A stretch of DNA of 64,000 nt, taken from NCBI RefSeq assembly GCF_000350225.1, contig NW_005178869.1:64558-128557 (forward strand), in the 5' to 3' direction. Shown piece by piece: positions 1-11,700 of this stretch. The position numbers and the translations under genes are program-made. The number at the start of each line of letters is the position of its first letter. Positions within the stretch are counted from its first letter, which is position 1. The notes below the pieces were generated by a model, which searched no databases, was not told the DNA's origin, and was given only the letters and a program-made list of their open reading frames with translations. Origin of the DNA: Chondrus crispus. Its lineage: Eukaryota > Rhodophyta > Florideophyceae > Gigartinales > Gigartinaceae.

Positions 1-209
1 GCGACGCGCAGGGGCGAGTAACGTGTAGCAGGACGAGGGGGCAAGGGGCGACAAAGACCGGAGAGAAGACGGGAGAGTTAGCGCAGAGGGAGGGGGAGCA
101 GCGGGGCGGGGGAACGACAGCGTGTGCAGAACGAGGAGCGGAGGAGGAAGGGACTTGGCTAGGCGCGCGAAGCGCGCACGGAGCCCACTTGTCCACAACT
201 ACTAAAATC
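1..209 (+). repeat. Hairpin end motif, copy 1 (Helitron-like terminus) with purine-rich flank
   Basis: A perfect GC-rich hairpin lies at about 157-185 (GGCT / GCGCGC, short A-rich loop, GCGCGC / GAGCC). It is followed by CACTTGTCC and ACTACTAAAATC. The same block recurs at 2832-2888 in the same orientation and at 45233-45272 inverted. The purine-rich stretch at about 95-150 also matches the reverse complement of sequence just right of 45272, so the window opens inside a second copy of the element seen at 45-47 kb. A 3' hairpin close to the end is typical of Helitrons; assignment to that class is inference. Confidence 0.45.
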
Positions 210-445
210 CGTGTCTGTGTGTCTGTCTGTATGTCCTTGCGCTCCTGCGTTGCCATTGGCGCACGGGGGCGGCGCCGCGGTGACAAGTGGTGGCCACGGG
301 GACGACGTGGCGTGACAAGTGGCGACACGTGGCGGTAAAATTAATTTTACTTTGAATTTCGAACTGTTACACCAATGCGGCACTACAGTAGCGTGCCGGT
401 GATAAGTGGCGACACGTGGCGGCGCCCCTGGTGACAAGTGGCGGT
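210..445. repeat. GTGACAAGTGG / ACACGTGG repeat block
   Basis: Several copies of GTGACAAGTGGCG and GACACGTGGCGG occur in both spacings and reappear inverted around 46730-47190, together with a matching TGTCTGTCTGT tract. The open frame on the minus strand here is low complexity and is probably not a gene. Confidence 0.45.
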
Positions 446-909
446 GAGGCGAAAGCGCGCACGAATAGAAACGTTTTTACATAGCGGCACGTCGGCAGCA
501 CAGTACCGGCTTTCGAGTTCAACAACCTTCAGCAAATTTTCACCACGTGACGGTTCCCTGGTAGCGTGGTGACGGATTGCTTGACGGCATCCGGATAGTC
601 CCTAGGTGCTATTGCGCTTTGCTTTTAGTAAAGCGTGGTAGTCTGCCGCTGTGCAGGAAGCCTAATCCGATAGCGCACCATTTCTTGGTGTTGTAGTATC
701 GGGCTCGGAACAACGGTCTCCGCAGAGCAATCTGCGGACGTCGGACTGACGTTGTTTTCAACGTCGACAACGAAGATCAAACGCAGCCTCCGTCAAACTA
801 TATAGGCTGCAAGAAGACCCAGTGTAGGTGCCGTTAGGGCTTGGGAAACCTAACCACCGCACTGAGGGAAAAGGGAGCGCGCGTACTTAGCGACCCCGGC
901 GGGAAGAGC
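446..909. other. No gene seen
   Basis: No convincing coding region. A weak TATA-like string (CTATATAGG) lies near 798. The stretch leads into the 5'-truncated Helitron helicase. Confidence 0.4.
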
Positions 910-2756
910 CTTGCAAGAGGGATTCATTCCGGTCAAGCTTCGTTCCTCTTTCTCATCTGTTTGCTACGATTCTGGCTCACTGCCAGCCTTCGGACCCTCT
1001 CCCGCTGTGGAACGACCACCTGGGCATGTTTCTCACCGATATTCGCAATCGTGCACGCGGACAACTCATTTGAAGACAGCAGCTTCGCGATGATCACCAC
1101 GCCACATCTTACGTGCTTCGAGAGGTACAGGAGGCCCTGCAGACCGTGCGTTCCGACTGGACGCTCGCAAACTTCGGACTCCCACTGCCCGATGACATCC
1201 TTCCCGCTTTGGAACAGCAAAACGAGATCGAGACCCCCGAAGCAAAAGCGCAGCAGTGGGAAGAGCGACTACAGACGTCGTTGCTGCTGTTTAACACAAA
1301 TCAACGCCATGCCTTTGACGAAATAGTGGGCTCCATGCTTCCAGGCGTATCCGTCTCTGCATTGCTTCAAGGATCCTCAAGCGCCGTGGCGGGACCTTCT
1401 ATGCCGACACGAAGTGGTCGTCTCTTCTTCCTCGATGCTCCTGGCGGAACAGGCAAAACATTCGTGCTCAGCGCCATTCAAGACTTCCTTCGTACGCGCC
1501 GTAAGCAAGTCATCGCTGTCGCTACGTCTGCTATTGGTGCTGTGTTGCTCAACGGTGGACGCACCGCTCATTCCGTGTTCAAGGTTCCCATTCCTATATC
1601 TGCCGAAAGCACGTGCAGCTTCTCCGCAAACTCCGACACTGGCCGTACACTGCAACAAGTCGATCTCATCATATGGGACGAGATCGTCATGTGCCATTGA
1701 CATTGCATTGATACTGTCGATCGCTCCCCTCGCGACTTGATGCAAACCGACCGGCCCTTCGGAGGAAAGTTCCTCGTGCTCGCTGGAGACTTTAGACAAA
1801 TCCTTCCCGTCGTTCCGGGCGGGTCCCGAGGTCAAATCGTGAGCGCGTGCGTCAAGGCTTCCCCGCTGTGTCGAGAGCGCCGATTCCTGCGCCTTACCGA
1901 GAACATGTGCCTTGCTGCTCTCCGAGCGGACCCTGCAGCAGATGTGGAGGCTCTCAACTTTCCAGAGTTCCTCCTCAGCGTTGGGGAAGGCAGACTTAAC
2001 GGCGAACAGCGCCCGGAATGGATCTCACTACCACAGTCCATTGCGTTCGAGCATACCATCCGCAATTTATGCATCAAGGTCTTCCAAGGGATTCGAGACA
2101 ATCACGCCGACCCTGCCTGGCTCACTAAGCGCGTTATACTCACCACAAAGAACAGGCTGCTCGAGGAAGTCAACGAGGTCATCGGCAACATGATTCCGGG
2201 ACCGTGTCGAACGTATTTGAGCGCAGACAAGGTCGAGAACGAAGACACCAACGCACTAATCTATCCCACAGAAATGCTCAACACCTTGACCGCCGGATCT
2301 GCTCTACCAGACCACAAGCTCAAGCTCAAGAAAGGCTTCATCGTCATGCTTCTGCGCAATCTCGATCCCGCTACCGGTCACGTCAACGGCGCGCGATATG
2401 TCATCGAGAACATGACTAAAAACCTGCTCTTTCTACGCGTTACCACCGGGTCACACCAAGGCAACAGACTGTGTCTTCCTCAAATGCCCTGCGGACCAGG
2501 AGACGACAACTTTCCCATCCCTGGCTTCACCCGAACGCAGTTATCCATTCGCACGTGCTTCGCCCTTACAACGAACAAAGCGCAAGGCCAATCCTTCGGT
2601 GGCCGCATTGGTCTCGACTTACGAGATCACTGTTTCTCGCACGGTAAACTCTACGTCGCACTATCAAGGACTACTCACCCAGGGAACGTCACTGTCCTCA
2701 CTCGAGAGTCCAATGAAACAACGCGAAACATAGTGTACCCCGAGGTCCTTCAGTAG
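910..2756 (+). pseudogene. Helitron PIF1-like helicase, C-terminal part, broken
   Basis: One frame encodes the helicase half of a Helitron Rep/Hel protein. It has an upstream helix region (LAHCQPSDPLPLWND), Walker A (APGGTGKT, about 1438-1461), Walker B (LIIWDE), LAGDFRQILPVV, and a C-terminal block with TTNKAQGQSFG and LYVALSR. The protein ends in the typical NIVYPEVLQ. The frame holds two in-frame TGA codons, at 1071-1073 and 1698-1700; the second follows the Walker B motif. Both are at positions where CGA (Arg) would fit, consistent with C-to-T decay. The Rep (HUH) nuclease domain and the 5' end are missing. About 80 bases after the stop comes the hairpin end motif at 2832. The family identity is clear; the copy is dead. 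Confidence 0.85.
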
Positions 2757-2831
2757 TTCTAAAAAAAGTAAACGCCATTGTCTTTACATCTTTTCATTGC
2801 CACCCTTCCCAAATAGTGTTCCTCCACGCTT

Positions 2832-2888
2832 TCTTGGCTCGGCGCGCAAAGCGCGCACGGAGCCCACTTGTCCGCAACTACTAAAATC
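2832..2888 (+). repeat. Hairpin end motif, copy 2
   Basis: GGCTC / GCGCGC stem with AAA loop, paired to GCGCGC / GAGCC, then CACTTGTCC and CTACTAAAATC. Its place about 80 bases past the Helitron helicase stop supports a role as the Helitron 3' terminus. Identity with 157-209 ends at AAAATC, as expected at an element boundary. Confidence 0.5.
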
Positions 2889-3064
2889 ACCACAAGGTCT
2901 TATACTGTAGCCTTCTTGAATGACGAGGAAGAAGGCAACCCCAGCGTCTCCTCCGCCGCCGCACTCGCTGCTGGCGACAACGGCCACGCCATGCGCGTTC
3001 GACATACTGTAGGTAACGCGAGCGAGACCAGCCTTGACAACTCGCGCGCGACACCGTCCGCGCA

Positions 3065-4153
3065 TACGCGCGCAACTCCGCCTTAGCCTTCGCGCGCGAC
3101 TCTGCCCTCGTCTCCTCGCCCTGCTCAACCCGCCCAAGTCATCCCCGCCCAGGTCCCCCCGCCCCCGCGCCCCTGGGCAGCCCGGTCCGCCTGGACCCCC
3201 GCACTGGAGACCCCGTAGCTCCGCCTCCCACTGTCACAGCGTATGCCTTCGCCCCAGATTCTCAGTCCGCCGCGTTCCCGTCCTTCGAAGCGGCGCAATC
3301 CGCACTTCGACGAGGTGCGTAGCTTGCTGAAGTCATGCTTCCCCCCCATGTCTTCATCCCTGACGTCGCTCGCTGGACATATGTCTACTTCCTCGCTGCA
3401 GCCACCCCTGCCATTGCCCGACTCTTCGCTCACGCTAAGCTCATCTACGAGGACCTCACCATCCAAACTGCCCCCATCTCTGACGCAGCATGCGAAATCG
3501 ATCCGTCCGCCGCCGCCGGCGTGGCGTGTCGCCTCACCCGCGAATCTCGCCGCCTCCTCAACCGTCGCACCCCTACTGCGGTGCCCATGCCAGTCCGCGT
3601 CGCTCTGGCTATGACCCTGCAGACTCACGCCCACACCATCACACAACGCCTCGCACGCGCACCCCCTAATGTTCCCGTCCCAACCCCGCTCAACAATGCT
3701 TTGCCAACCTCTGCTGCCGCAGCGCTCCCAAATGATGTCCATGACGTACGACAGGGCATACCTCGCCGCCCTGCTTCCGCATTCTCGATTCAAGCAGCTG
3801 AGTCTAAGGACCTTGCTGCCGCGATACGCCCTCAGCCCTTGACGACCCAGACACCTTTTCCAGTCGAAGCGCGCCCTCCCTCTCCTATCGCGCCTTCTGA
3901 TCGTCCTACAGTCTCCCCGTCCCCTATGCACCGCCCCTCTGGAAAGAGCCCTCTCGCCTCCCCAGCCGCCTTCCCAAACCGCCCACCACCAGCTCCGACC
4001 CCGATGGCCGTTCCAGCCTCTCCGTCACCCCCAAATATTCTCCGCAAGCGTCCTTTATCTTTCTCAGCCAAGCTTCCCCCCTCTCACCGGCCTCGTGGCA
4101 GCCATGACCCAGCACGAGCGGGCCTCGCGGCCACGCATTACCTAACACAGTGA
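3065..4153 (+). pseudogene. Ala/Pro-rich protein of unknown function (family A, copy 1)
   Basis: An open frame (first ATG 3335, 272 residues) encodes a helical N-terminal part with ACRLTRESRRLLNRRTPT and then a Pro/Ser/Ala-rich tail. The same frame runs upstream to about 3065 past a TAG at 3320-3322, with the segment GSPVRLDPRTGDPVAPPP. Both segments have counterparts in the same order at 45.5-45.8 kb (GTPVRLNLRTGEPVAPRP; ACRLRREALRFLNPRTPT), so this is a real protein family, not chance. I do not recognise it. Both copies sit next to the hairpin end motif, suggesting carriage by a mobile element. Copy 1 is broken by the TAG. Confidence 0.45.
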
Positions 4154-5162
4154 GACCCCCAAATCCTGCCCCCACTGTCCGGGCCAAACGCCCTACCGCT
4201 TCCCTTCCCACACCCATACCCGGCACTTCTCCGCACTCGATCTATGGATTTCCCATATTGCTGGTGCGCGGCCGCTCCGCTGCGCGGCCGCTCCGCTGCG
4301 CCGTCGTCGCTAGAATAGTGATTAATCATTAATTCTACAATGGTACACACCCTAAATCGTCATCAGCCAACCATCGAGCGATGGCGGCGATCATGGAGCC
4401 GTTGCATTGGACTGTTGGCTTTCGCGAAATCAAGGCAAGAGCCCGAGCTCAACATTTGCGGTATGTCGTGCACCGACACGAACGAACGACACCAAAACTA
4501 TGTATACCGTACGGCGGCGTCCTCGCACCTGCCTCCCTCCTCTTCCGCTATCAAAAAGCATTTCACCCCTTGCCTACCAAACAAATTCGACTGTTTTCAC
4601 AGTAATTGCTGTGAAAACATTTGGCTATTCCGGTCGCTCTTAAGAGTGACCGCAAAAGCCAAATACAACCTGCGACTTTTCGAAAATGTACTCCTTAAAC
4701 ACCAGATCATTTCCTTTTTCGCCATCCTGAACAATGATGCTGGTCCATCTCGCAGACAACGTCTTAGCCTTCGCGCCACGACGGTGAGATAAACTCGCAA
4801 GCGTTCAAGTCGATCCACGACAGGAAGGCCGCGATATAAGTAAACAGTACGACGAAAACTGTCCCGAAACTTTTGGTGCTGGGCCATCTCGCAGACAACG
4901 TTTTCATCGTCCTGTTTGCTTATTGCGCGGTCTGCCTGCCCTGGACGTCCTGGAACGCTTGCAACTTTATCTAACCGTCTTGGCGCAAGGCACACAACGT
5001 ACGCGTCGCAGGATACTTCGACCTGGCCAACACCAGTGTCCCAGCTATTTACGTCGTACTTTAAATTTCGATTCAAACTGAGAACGATACCAAGGAAGTG
5101 TTCACTGCGACTGTCGCATTGCTACTTGCGCTGCTGCACTTCTCGCGGACAGCGTAGGGCTT
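4154..5162. other. No recognised gene
   Basis: C-rich DNA with a short direct repeat of GCGGCCGCTCCGCT near 4270-4300, then AT-richer DNA. Overlapping short frames on both strands (for example 4597-5076 minus) have no recognisable domain. Confidence 0.35.
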
Positions 5163-6313
5163 GTGGCAGCTTCGTGTGTTTGTGGCGTGAGCTTCCAAGT
5201 GAAAGTTAAAAAGCTTCTGGATGCCGAAGAGAGCAAAGATAAGCGCAGGCGAGGAAAGGGCAAGAACGAAGGACATTGTGAAACGGAGGTCCTGTCTGAG
5301 GATGAGATGGCGGATGAGCTGTTAGTCAGCGACAAACTCATCGAGAATCGCCTTTTTCGTGGAAATTCCCGTTGTCACCTGCACATCGAGAACATGGATA
5401 TCACCACATACTCTCATGGCAAGGCGACATTTTTCTCCAGGGCACAATGATACTGGTGCGTGTACTGTCCATAACAATCCGATACGTGTATCATACAGTG
5501 ATGCGGCAATGCTTTGGGGGAGAGAGTGTGCCGAAAGCGCGTCAGGTGTCTTACAAACCAGAGAAGGTTTGCCTGCGGTGGTCTGTAGCGTTTGCTGCGC
5601 AAGGGCTGGGAGGGTGGGTGAAGGAGTTTCGAGTTGCCACAAAAGAGGACGAAGATTTGTCAGGTTTGAACAATATGCAGCAGTACGAGAATCAACGGGA
5701 CTACGCTGTTAGCCGAGTGTTAGCCATGGCTGGATTAGTGCTGTGACTGGGAAGTTGCGTACTGACGGGTGAAGACTCAGTTGTGTCGAAGACAAAAGTA
5801 TTGCGAGGGGTGGCCGAGTCAGGCTGGGGTTTTCCGTTTGACGCAAGACAGGTAAATATGATGGAGTCAGCTGAAAAGGGGTACAGGTCGTACGCTCTGA
5901 AGCTATCGGGGATCATGCAGGAGATGCAGGTTTCATTGGTGAAAGAAATGGAGGGGTTTCATATCGAGAGAGTGGAGTGGCTGGCGATCTTGGTGAACAT
6001 GAGTGACGTTATGCATAACGTTGACATGTCAAAAACGGAGGCCCAGAACACCGAGCTGGAGGAAAGAGAGTTCGAGCCGTTGCCGCACAATGATTTTGCA
6101 CTGGAGAATCTGCAGGAGCAGCTGGGGATCAGGGAGAACTTCCTTGGGGAAATTGTGGAGGGGAGAAGTCGTCAGTCTGAGTGCGTTCCCGCTGCAAGAA
6201 CGGTGCTTTCATTTGGTGTCGAGTGAGACCCGAATGGTGAAGAAGATCGGGGAGCTGATTGAGCTCGCGAACAAAACTTGGAAGATGAGTGGAAGGAAAG
6301 GAAGATGCACAGG
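5163..6313 (+). pseudogene. Decayed unrecognised gene, 5' part (split by gypsy-1)
   Basis: Successive open segments in shifting frames (5163-5450, 5372-5746, 5783-6226, then about 6227-6313) encode charged, helix-rich protein with KVKKLLDAEESKDKRRR and ALKLSGIMQEMQVSLVKEMEG. Removing gypsy-1 and one copy of its target duplication rejoins an open frame across the site, from DEWKERKMHR into PGLGDLFCLKVEKG. The two halves therefore belonged to one sequence. The 3' half ends in Sel1-like repeats. No known function can be assigned to this part, and frameshifts show it was already decaying. Confidence 0.4.
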
Positions 6314-6844
6314 TGTAACGCCCTGCGCTCGCGACGATAGATAGAGAGCGAGATGTCTACGGCACGATGCCTTGGGGCGTAGCAGGGCTGGACTCGTAGC
6401 GCGAGCCTGCCGCAGAGGTGAGTGGACAGCCACCTCTGAGACTGGGATTCCGGGTGCGTAGCCTTTGTAAGAGCTAGCGTCTAAGCGCACCCGTACCCCG
6501 CTGGGTACTGTAAGTACTTCATGGGCCTACCGCCGAGCGAAAAGCCCCACTGCAGCACAGCAGTCATCCTGGTCTATCTGACCCGGAGGTGTGTAGGGCG
6601 CAGCGCAACTGTCGTCGCCTGACAGGGACGACACCGGGCGGAGAGTGCGGATTGCCGCACCCGTTCGGGTTTTGTAAATAAAGGCAGCATGCTGCGTTGG
6701 GATCCGGGGAACCCGGGGAGATGCACGCGTTGACTTTGCCCATTCTCTTGCTTTACCATAGATACATCGCTCCTTTACTCTGGGCGCTGCGAGCGCCCTG
6801 TCCGACGTAGAAGCGCTTACTACCGAGTCCTGTGATCTGTCACA
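6314..6844 (+). repeat. gypsy-1 5' LTR
   Basis: 531 bp, TGTAACG to CACA. An AATAAA polyadenylation-type signal lies near 6677. Nearly identical to 11759-12289. Confidence 0.9.
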
Positions 6845-6903
6845 GTAATTACTTGCCCTAGGGAGTAGAGTCACAAGACTCGGTGGCGAGAGTTTCTGGC
6901 GTC

Positions 6904-8691
6904 ATGCCGCGCTCACGCAGCAGAACGGGGCAGACCGGAGCCTGCGGATCTGGTACTGTTCGGCAAACAATTGTCGAAACGGTCGAAGCTCCCAGGCTAA
7001 CTGGTGTATCCACGGCGTACTTTGTGGAGTTCAGGCAAGACTGCGAAGTATACGAAAGGAAGATCTCTGAGAAGAATGCGGACCCAAATGTACAAGTTCC
7101 CCTCACCACGTACAAGGACTCAATCGATGTGGCTGTGCTGCAAGTATTCGCAATTGGTAACTGGGTACCCGTAGACACGGTCTCTGAGATGACCGAGGAG
7201 CATCTGAGAAGTTGCATACAGTCACATGCGGTCGTCGCTCCAAAGGATTACGACCTTGCTCTTCTTGAGAAAGAACTCAAAAGCGTGAAAATGGATCTAC
7301 CTAGCAGTGATAAGCCGCTCAAGGCTTGCGTCTGGGAGTTCGTGCTCAAGTACACGCAGTTGCTCAACAGCCTGGGGTATGAGAAGTTCATCAAGGAGCA
7401 TCCCAAGCTTGCTGTGGAGCACGGGCTCACACGGCTGTCATCCGATCATCTGAAGAAGAGGATGTTGATCACCGCGAAGTTGCTGAAGGAGGAGGACTTC
7501 CGGAAGAATTTCAATGCCATCGTCAGAAAGATGTCCTCAGAAGCGGGATTAATGGACAGCATGCACGCGTCCAAGAGATACAAGCCCTCAAGTTCCGGTC
7601 TCGATTCGATTGCTGTACCACTTGGCGATGTACCCCCTATAGGTTCTTTTGTAAGCCCCCTGCCACGTGGCCACGAACTACGCGGACGAAAGAAAAAGGA
7701 CGGCGGTAACAGAATTAATAGGAGTGGGCCAATTGGCCCGCCATCTCGAGGGTCTCGACGACGTAAGGACGGAGCAGACCGATCCGGGCAAAAACGCAAG
7801 TGGCCTAAATGTCTGAACCCTGTTTGTCATGAACGTCACTTCATAGACGATTGCCCAAGGACCTCAGATGCGGAGGGAAGAAGACTTAAGGACCAGTACC
7901 ACGCCAACAAGAAGGCCCGCAGTGACGAGAGCGTTGATCGGAAGCAGGGCAAATTCGTCGGATCAATCGAGACGTCTGGCGAAAGCCAGGACAACACGTC
8001 CATGTTTACTGCCTCATTTTGTAACGGAGCCGTCGAAGTTACAGTACTGGCTGACCAAGGATCCGATGGGAACCTCATCTCTCCATCGGTATTCAAGGTC
8101 ATCACGGAGTCGGACCCGGATGTCCTGATCAAGCAGCTACCGTCCCCAGTGCATTTTTCAAGTGCGAACACGGCCGCCCAGAAGATCACTTGTTCGAAGG
8201 AGGTCACCGCCGATGTGCTATTGCGGATCCGTCATGGGAACAATTTGGTGCTCCGGGGCATGAAATGGCTCGTGTCTGATGGTGAGGTCCAACACGTGTT
8301 CGTCGCTCGCCTCGTTCTCGCCGCGCTCGGGCTCAACAACCGCGTCCTACTGTCTGCTGTTGCCGACCGGCACAGTGGGGTTGTGAATGTCCCCGACCTG
8401 CTCCCTAGAGATGGACACGCCGATGCGCCCCTGGCAGGAGGCCACAAGTCCATCAACGCAATACTTCAAGATCGCGGGCTGGATTTCGGAAGCACGTTTC
8501 ACAGCGAGGGCGGAGCCGATGAAGATCACCTTGAGGACAGCAATGTTTACGTTGACCTTGGCGAAGACTGCCCTGAGAATCTGAAGGAGGCGCTCTCAGG
8601 GTTAGTCATGGATGCTCGCAACAACGGCCTTAGTGAGAACGGCACCGAACGGCTCAAAGGTATTCTGCATAAATACCCGGTTTTCGAATAA
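6904..8691 (+). CDS. gypsy-1 Gag plus aspartic protease
   Basis: From the first ATG (6904) the frame gives 595 residues. The N-terminal half is Gag-like helical protein. A basic stretch follows, then a zinc knuckle of unusual spacing, C-X4-C-X3-H-X4-C (CLNPVCHERHFIDDC, around residue 302). The retropepsin motif near residue 383 is ADQGSDGNLIS, where DTGA/S would be usual. The frame ends at TAA 8689-8691, just where the Gag-PR/RT linker reads on in the next frame (RIRLGKSPPADV), so Gag and Pol were probably one polyprotein. The cause is either a one-base loss in the TTTT run at 8681-8684 or a frameshift signal. Confidence 0.8.
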   Translation: MPRSRSRTGQTGACGSGTVRQTIVETVEAPRLTGVSTAYFVEFRQDCEVYERKISEKNADPNVQVPLTTYKDSIDVAVLQVFAIGNWVPVDTVSEMTEEHLRSCIQSHAVVAPKDYDLALLEKELKSVKMDLPSSDKPLKACVWEFVLKYTQLLNSLGYEKFIKEHPKLAVEHGLTRLSSDHLKKRMLITAKLLKEEDFRKNFNAIVRKMSSEAGLMDSMHASKRYKPSSSGLDSIAVPLGDVPPIGSFVSPLPRGHELRGRKKKDGGNRINRSGPIGPPSRGSRRRKDGADRSGQKRKWPKCLNPVCHERHFIDDCPRTSDAEGRRLKDQYHANKKARSDESVDRKQGKFVGSIETSGESQDNTSMFTASFCNGAVEVTVLADQGSDGNLISPSVFKVITESDPDVLIKQLPSPVHFSSANTAAQKITCSKEVTADVLLRIRHGNNLVLRGMKWLVSDGEVQHVFVARLVLAALGLNNRVLLSAVADRHSGVVNVPDLLPRDGHADAPLAGGHKSINAILQDRGLDFGSTFHSEGGADEDHLEDSNVYVDLGEDCPENLKEALSGLVMDARNNGLSENGTERLKGILHKYPVFE

Positions 8692-8717
8692 GGCTGGGAA
8701 AATCCCCTCCAGCTGAT

Positions 8718-11700
8718 GTGCCACCAATGAGGATTCGCCTCAAGCACGGGTACCGGCCGATTAGAGTGAAGGCACGGAGATACAACGGTGAGCAACGTCA
8801 ATTCTTGAGCAAATATATGGATCAACTCAAGGACATGGGGTTTGTCAAAGAGTTTCCAACCGCTGAATGGCAAGCTGCCCCGCTACTTGTTACAAAATTA
8901 GGGTCAAGGGCTGGCTACCGCATGACTGTTGACCTACGCCCAGTCAATGCGGCAACGATCAAGGAGTCCTGGCCGATGCCTCACCTGGATAGCGAGGTAT
9001 TCGATTTCGCTGGAAGTAGCTGCTTTGCGTCCCTCGATTTTGTGTCGGGCTATTGGCAGCTGCCCCTGCATCCAGATTCATACACCGCGTGTGGTGTCGT
9101 TACCCCACGCGGGGTAGTCATCTCGAAACGCGTCCTACAAGGTTTGGCGAACGTCGTGGCGTATTTTCAGAGCACAGTTGAACCGCTTTTCTCTGAGCTG
9201 AGAGGTTTTTTCAAGGCATGGTTGGATGACTTCAGGCTGCACGCGAAGTCTGAGGAAATACTATTAGACAAGCTCGAGCTATTTTTCTGCATTTGTCAAA
9301 AGAGGCGTTTGTGGCTTTCTGCTCGTAAGTGCAAGCTTTTTCGCAAAGAGCTGTGCTGGTGCGGACGTGTAATCTCAGGAAAGGGCTACAAGATGGACCC
9401 ATCGAGGCTTTCTGGTTTGCGAGACATAGGTATGCCACAATCTGCGGCCGAGCTTGCGGAGTTCATTTACTGCTGTCGCTGGATGTCCATCGCAATCCCT
9501 AACTTTGTGCAAATAATTCGACCCCTCAATGAGGTCCTCGAGCAAGCTTACGCCAGATCAGGCAAGCGTACCAAGAAGTCAATCAAGAAGGTTGCGCTCC
9601 GCACACTGTCTTGGGGGCGTACCCATGAGGAGGCTTTTCAACTTTTGCAAGACAGCCTACGAACCGCCGTGACACTATCCTATCCAGATCCCGAAAAAAC
9701 CATGTGCGTCTTCACCGACGCGTCCGATCTATACTGGTCGGGCGTTGTAACACAGTGCACTGAAGCCCAGTTGTGTAAGCCATGCGACGAACAGCTTCAT
9801 GAGCCCTTTGCATTTCTGGGATCCGAATTCAAAGGTTCCAGTCTGAACTGGTCCACGTTTGAGAAAGAAGCATACGCCATATTCCAGACTTTCGAAAAAC
9901 TTGACTACATGCTGCTTGGTCACGCCAATGTGCACGTATTTACGGATCACCGTAATCTGCTTTTCGTTTTTGCACCCCTTGCCCTGGAGCCAGCATTGGG
10001 CAGACACATCGTGTCGAAAGTACAGAGATGGGCGCTGTTTTTATCAAAGTTCAAATACGTAATTGAGCACATCAGCGGCAACGACAACATCTGCGCTGAC
10101 ATTTTGACAAGATGGGTGCGCGGCTATCGGAATGAGAAGAACCTCCTGTGCAGCCTTCTGCTTGAGGAAGCCGACCAGCTAATACCCTCAGCGGATTCCA
10201 TCACGTGGCCTGACATGTATTCGATAAGATTGTCCCAACAGCGACACACGCATGCGGACGGACTGAAATTCGATGAAAGCGAAAAGGTCTGGAAGCGAGG
10301 TATGCAAATCTGGATTCCGCAACAAGACCTGGAACTGCAACTCAGTATCATGGTTTGCTCTCATTGCGGATCTATAGGTCACCGCGGCATGGACGCGACT
10401 GGAAGTGTCATTCGCGAGAATTTCTGGTGGAGCAGCCTCGATCAGGATGTCAAAGCTCTGGTACGCGGGTGCTACCACTGTATTGTCACGCGAACTGGAG
10501 AAGTTGTGCCACGCCCGCTCGGCCATGCCATTCACGGCGATCGCCCTAACGAAGTTGTCCATATGGATTTCTTGTACATGGGCCAGGGGTTGAGCAACAA
10601 GAAGTACTTGCTGATCTTGCGTGATGACTTGTCCTCTTATATTTGGCTCTGGCCTACGGAGGACACTACTGCAGCAAGTGCAGCGGAGGCCTTGTGTGTT
10701 TGGATTGGGGTTTTTGGATGCATGGAGTGGATGGTCAGCGACCAGGGGTCCCACTTCAAGAATTCACTCATCAAATCGCTCACCGACGAGCTGCGCACAA
10801 AGCACCACTTTACGACGGCCTATTCCCCTTGGGCTAATGGTTCTATTGAGCGCATGTGCCGTGAGGTACTCCGCTCTTGTAGGGCGCTGCTTAGCGAGTG
10901 GAGGCTTGGAGCCAAAGACTGGCCTGCTGTTACTGAGGCAGTCCAGAGCGTCATTAATCACGCCCCTTTGCGGCGCCTCGGGTTGCGCAACTCGGACGAG
11001 CCAGGAATATATCGCACCCTTCTTGAGGTGTTCACGGGTCACAAGCCTTTGAGGCCTCTGATTAGGGCGCTACCTATGCATAAGTATCGCTCTGCGCGCA
11101 CCTCTGACGAAGCCCAGGCGCGTACGCTTGTCCGAATTGGACATGTCCAAGAGGCCCTGGAAGGTATGCACAAGAAAGTGAAAGGATTGACCTCTGCCTC
11201 GCGGAAGCGGCAAGTAGATCGACACAACAAGCGCACTAATGTGCACTGTGCACGATTTGCGCAAGGGGACTTCGTTGTGGTGCGCCGGGCGCAGCCTGGC
11301 AGCCACAAGCTACAGTTTGTCTGGAGAGGCCCGCGTCGCATTTCGAGCATTCGATCGGATTGGGTGTATGAGGTAGAGAACCTCATCACGGGAAAAAAGG
11401 AAGTTGTGCACGCCAGACGTCTACACGCGTATAGGGAGAGAATGAATGGGAAAGAGGTCACCCCTGCGTTGATAAAAGCTGCTGAACACTCTGAGCAGAG
11501 CTATCAGATCGTGGAGTCATTTCGCGGTATTCGCGATGCCAGCGGGGATCTCGAAGTGCATGTCGAGTGGGAAGGCCTACCGGACAAAGAGGACTGGACA
11601 TGGGAACCACTTGCGCAAATCTTCGAAGATCTCCCTGCTCGCTTAGAAGACTTCCTCCATACTTCGGGGTCCCGAAATCTCAAGAAGCGCGGACTCGCAC

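Noticed and set aside
155-437. Minus-strand 92-residue open frame
   Set aside because: Lies in the GTGACAAGTGG repeat block and has matching frames in the inverted repeat at 47 kb; low complexity, no domain.
3125-3931. Minus-strand frame of 268 residues
   Set aside because: Antisense shadow of the Ala/Pro-rich family, whose plus-strand frame is the one conserved between the two copies.
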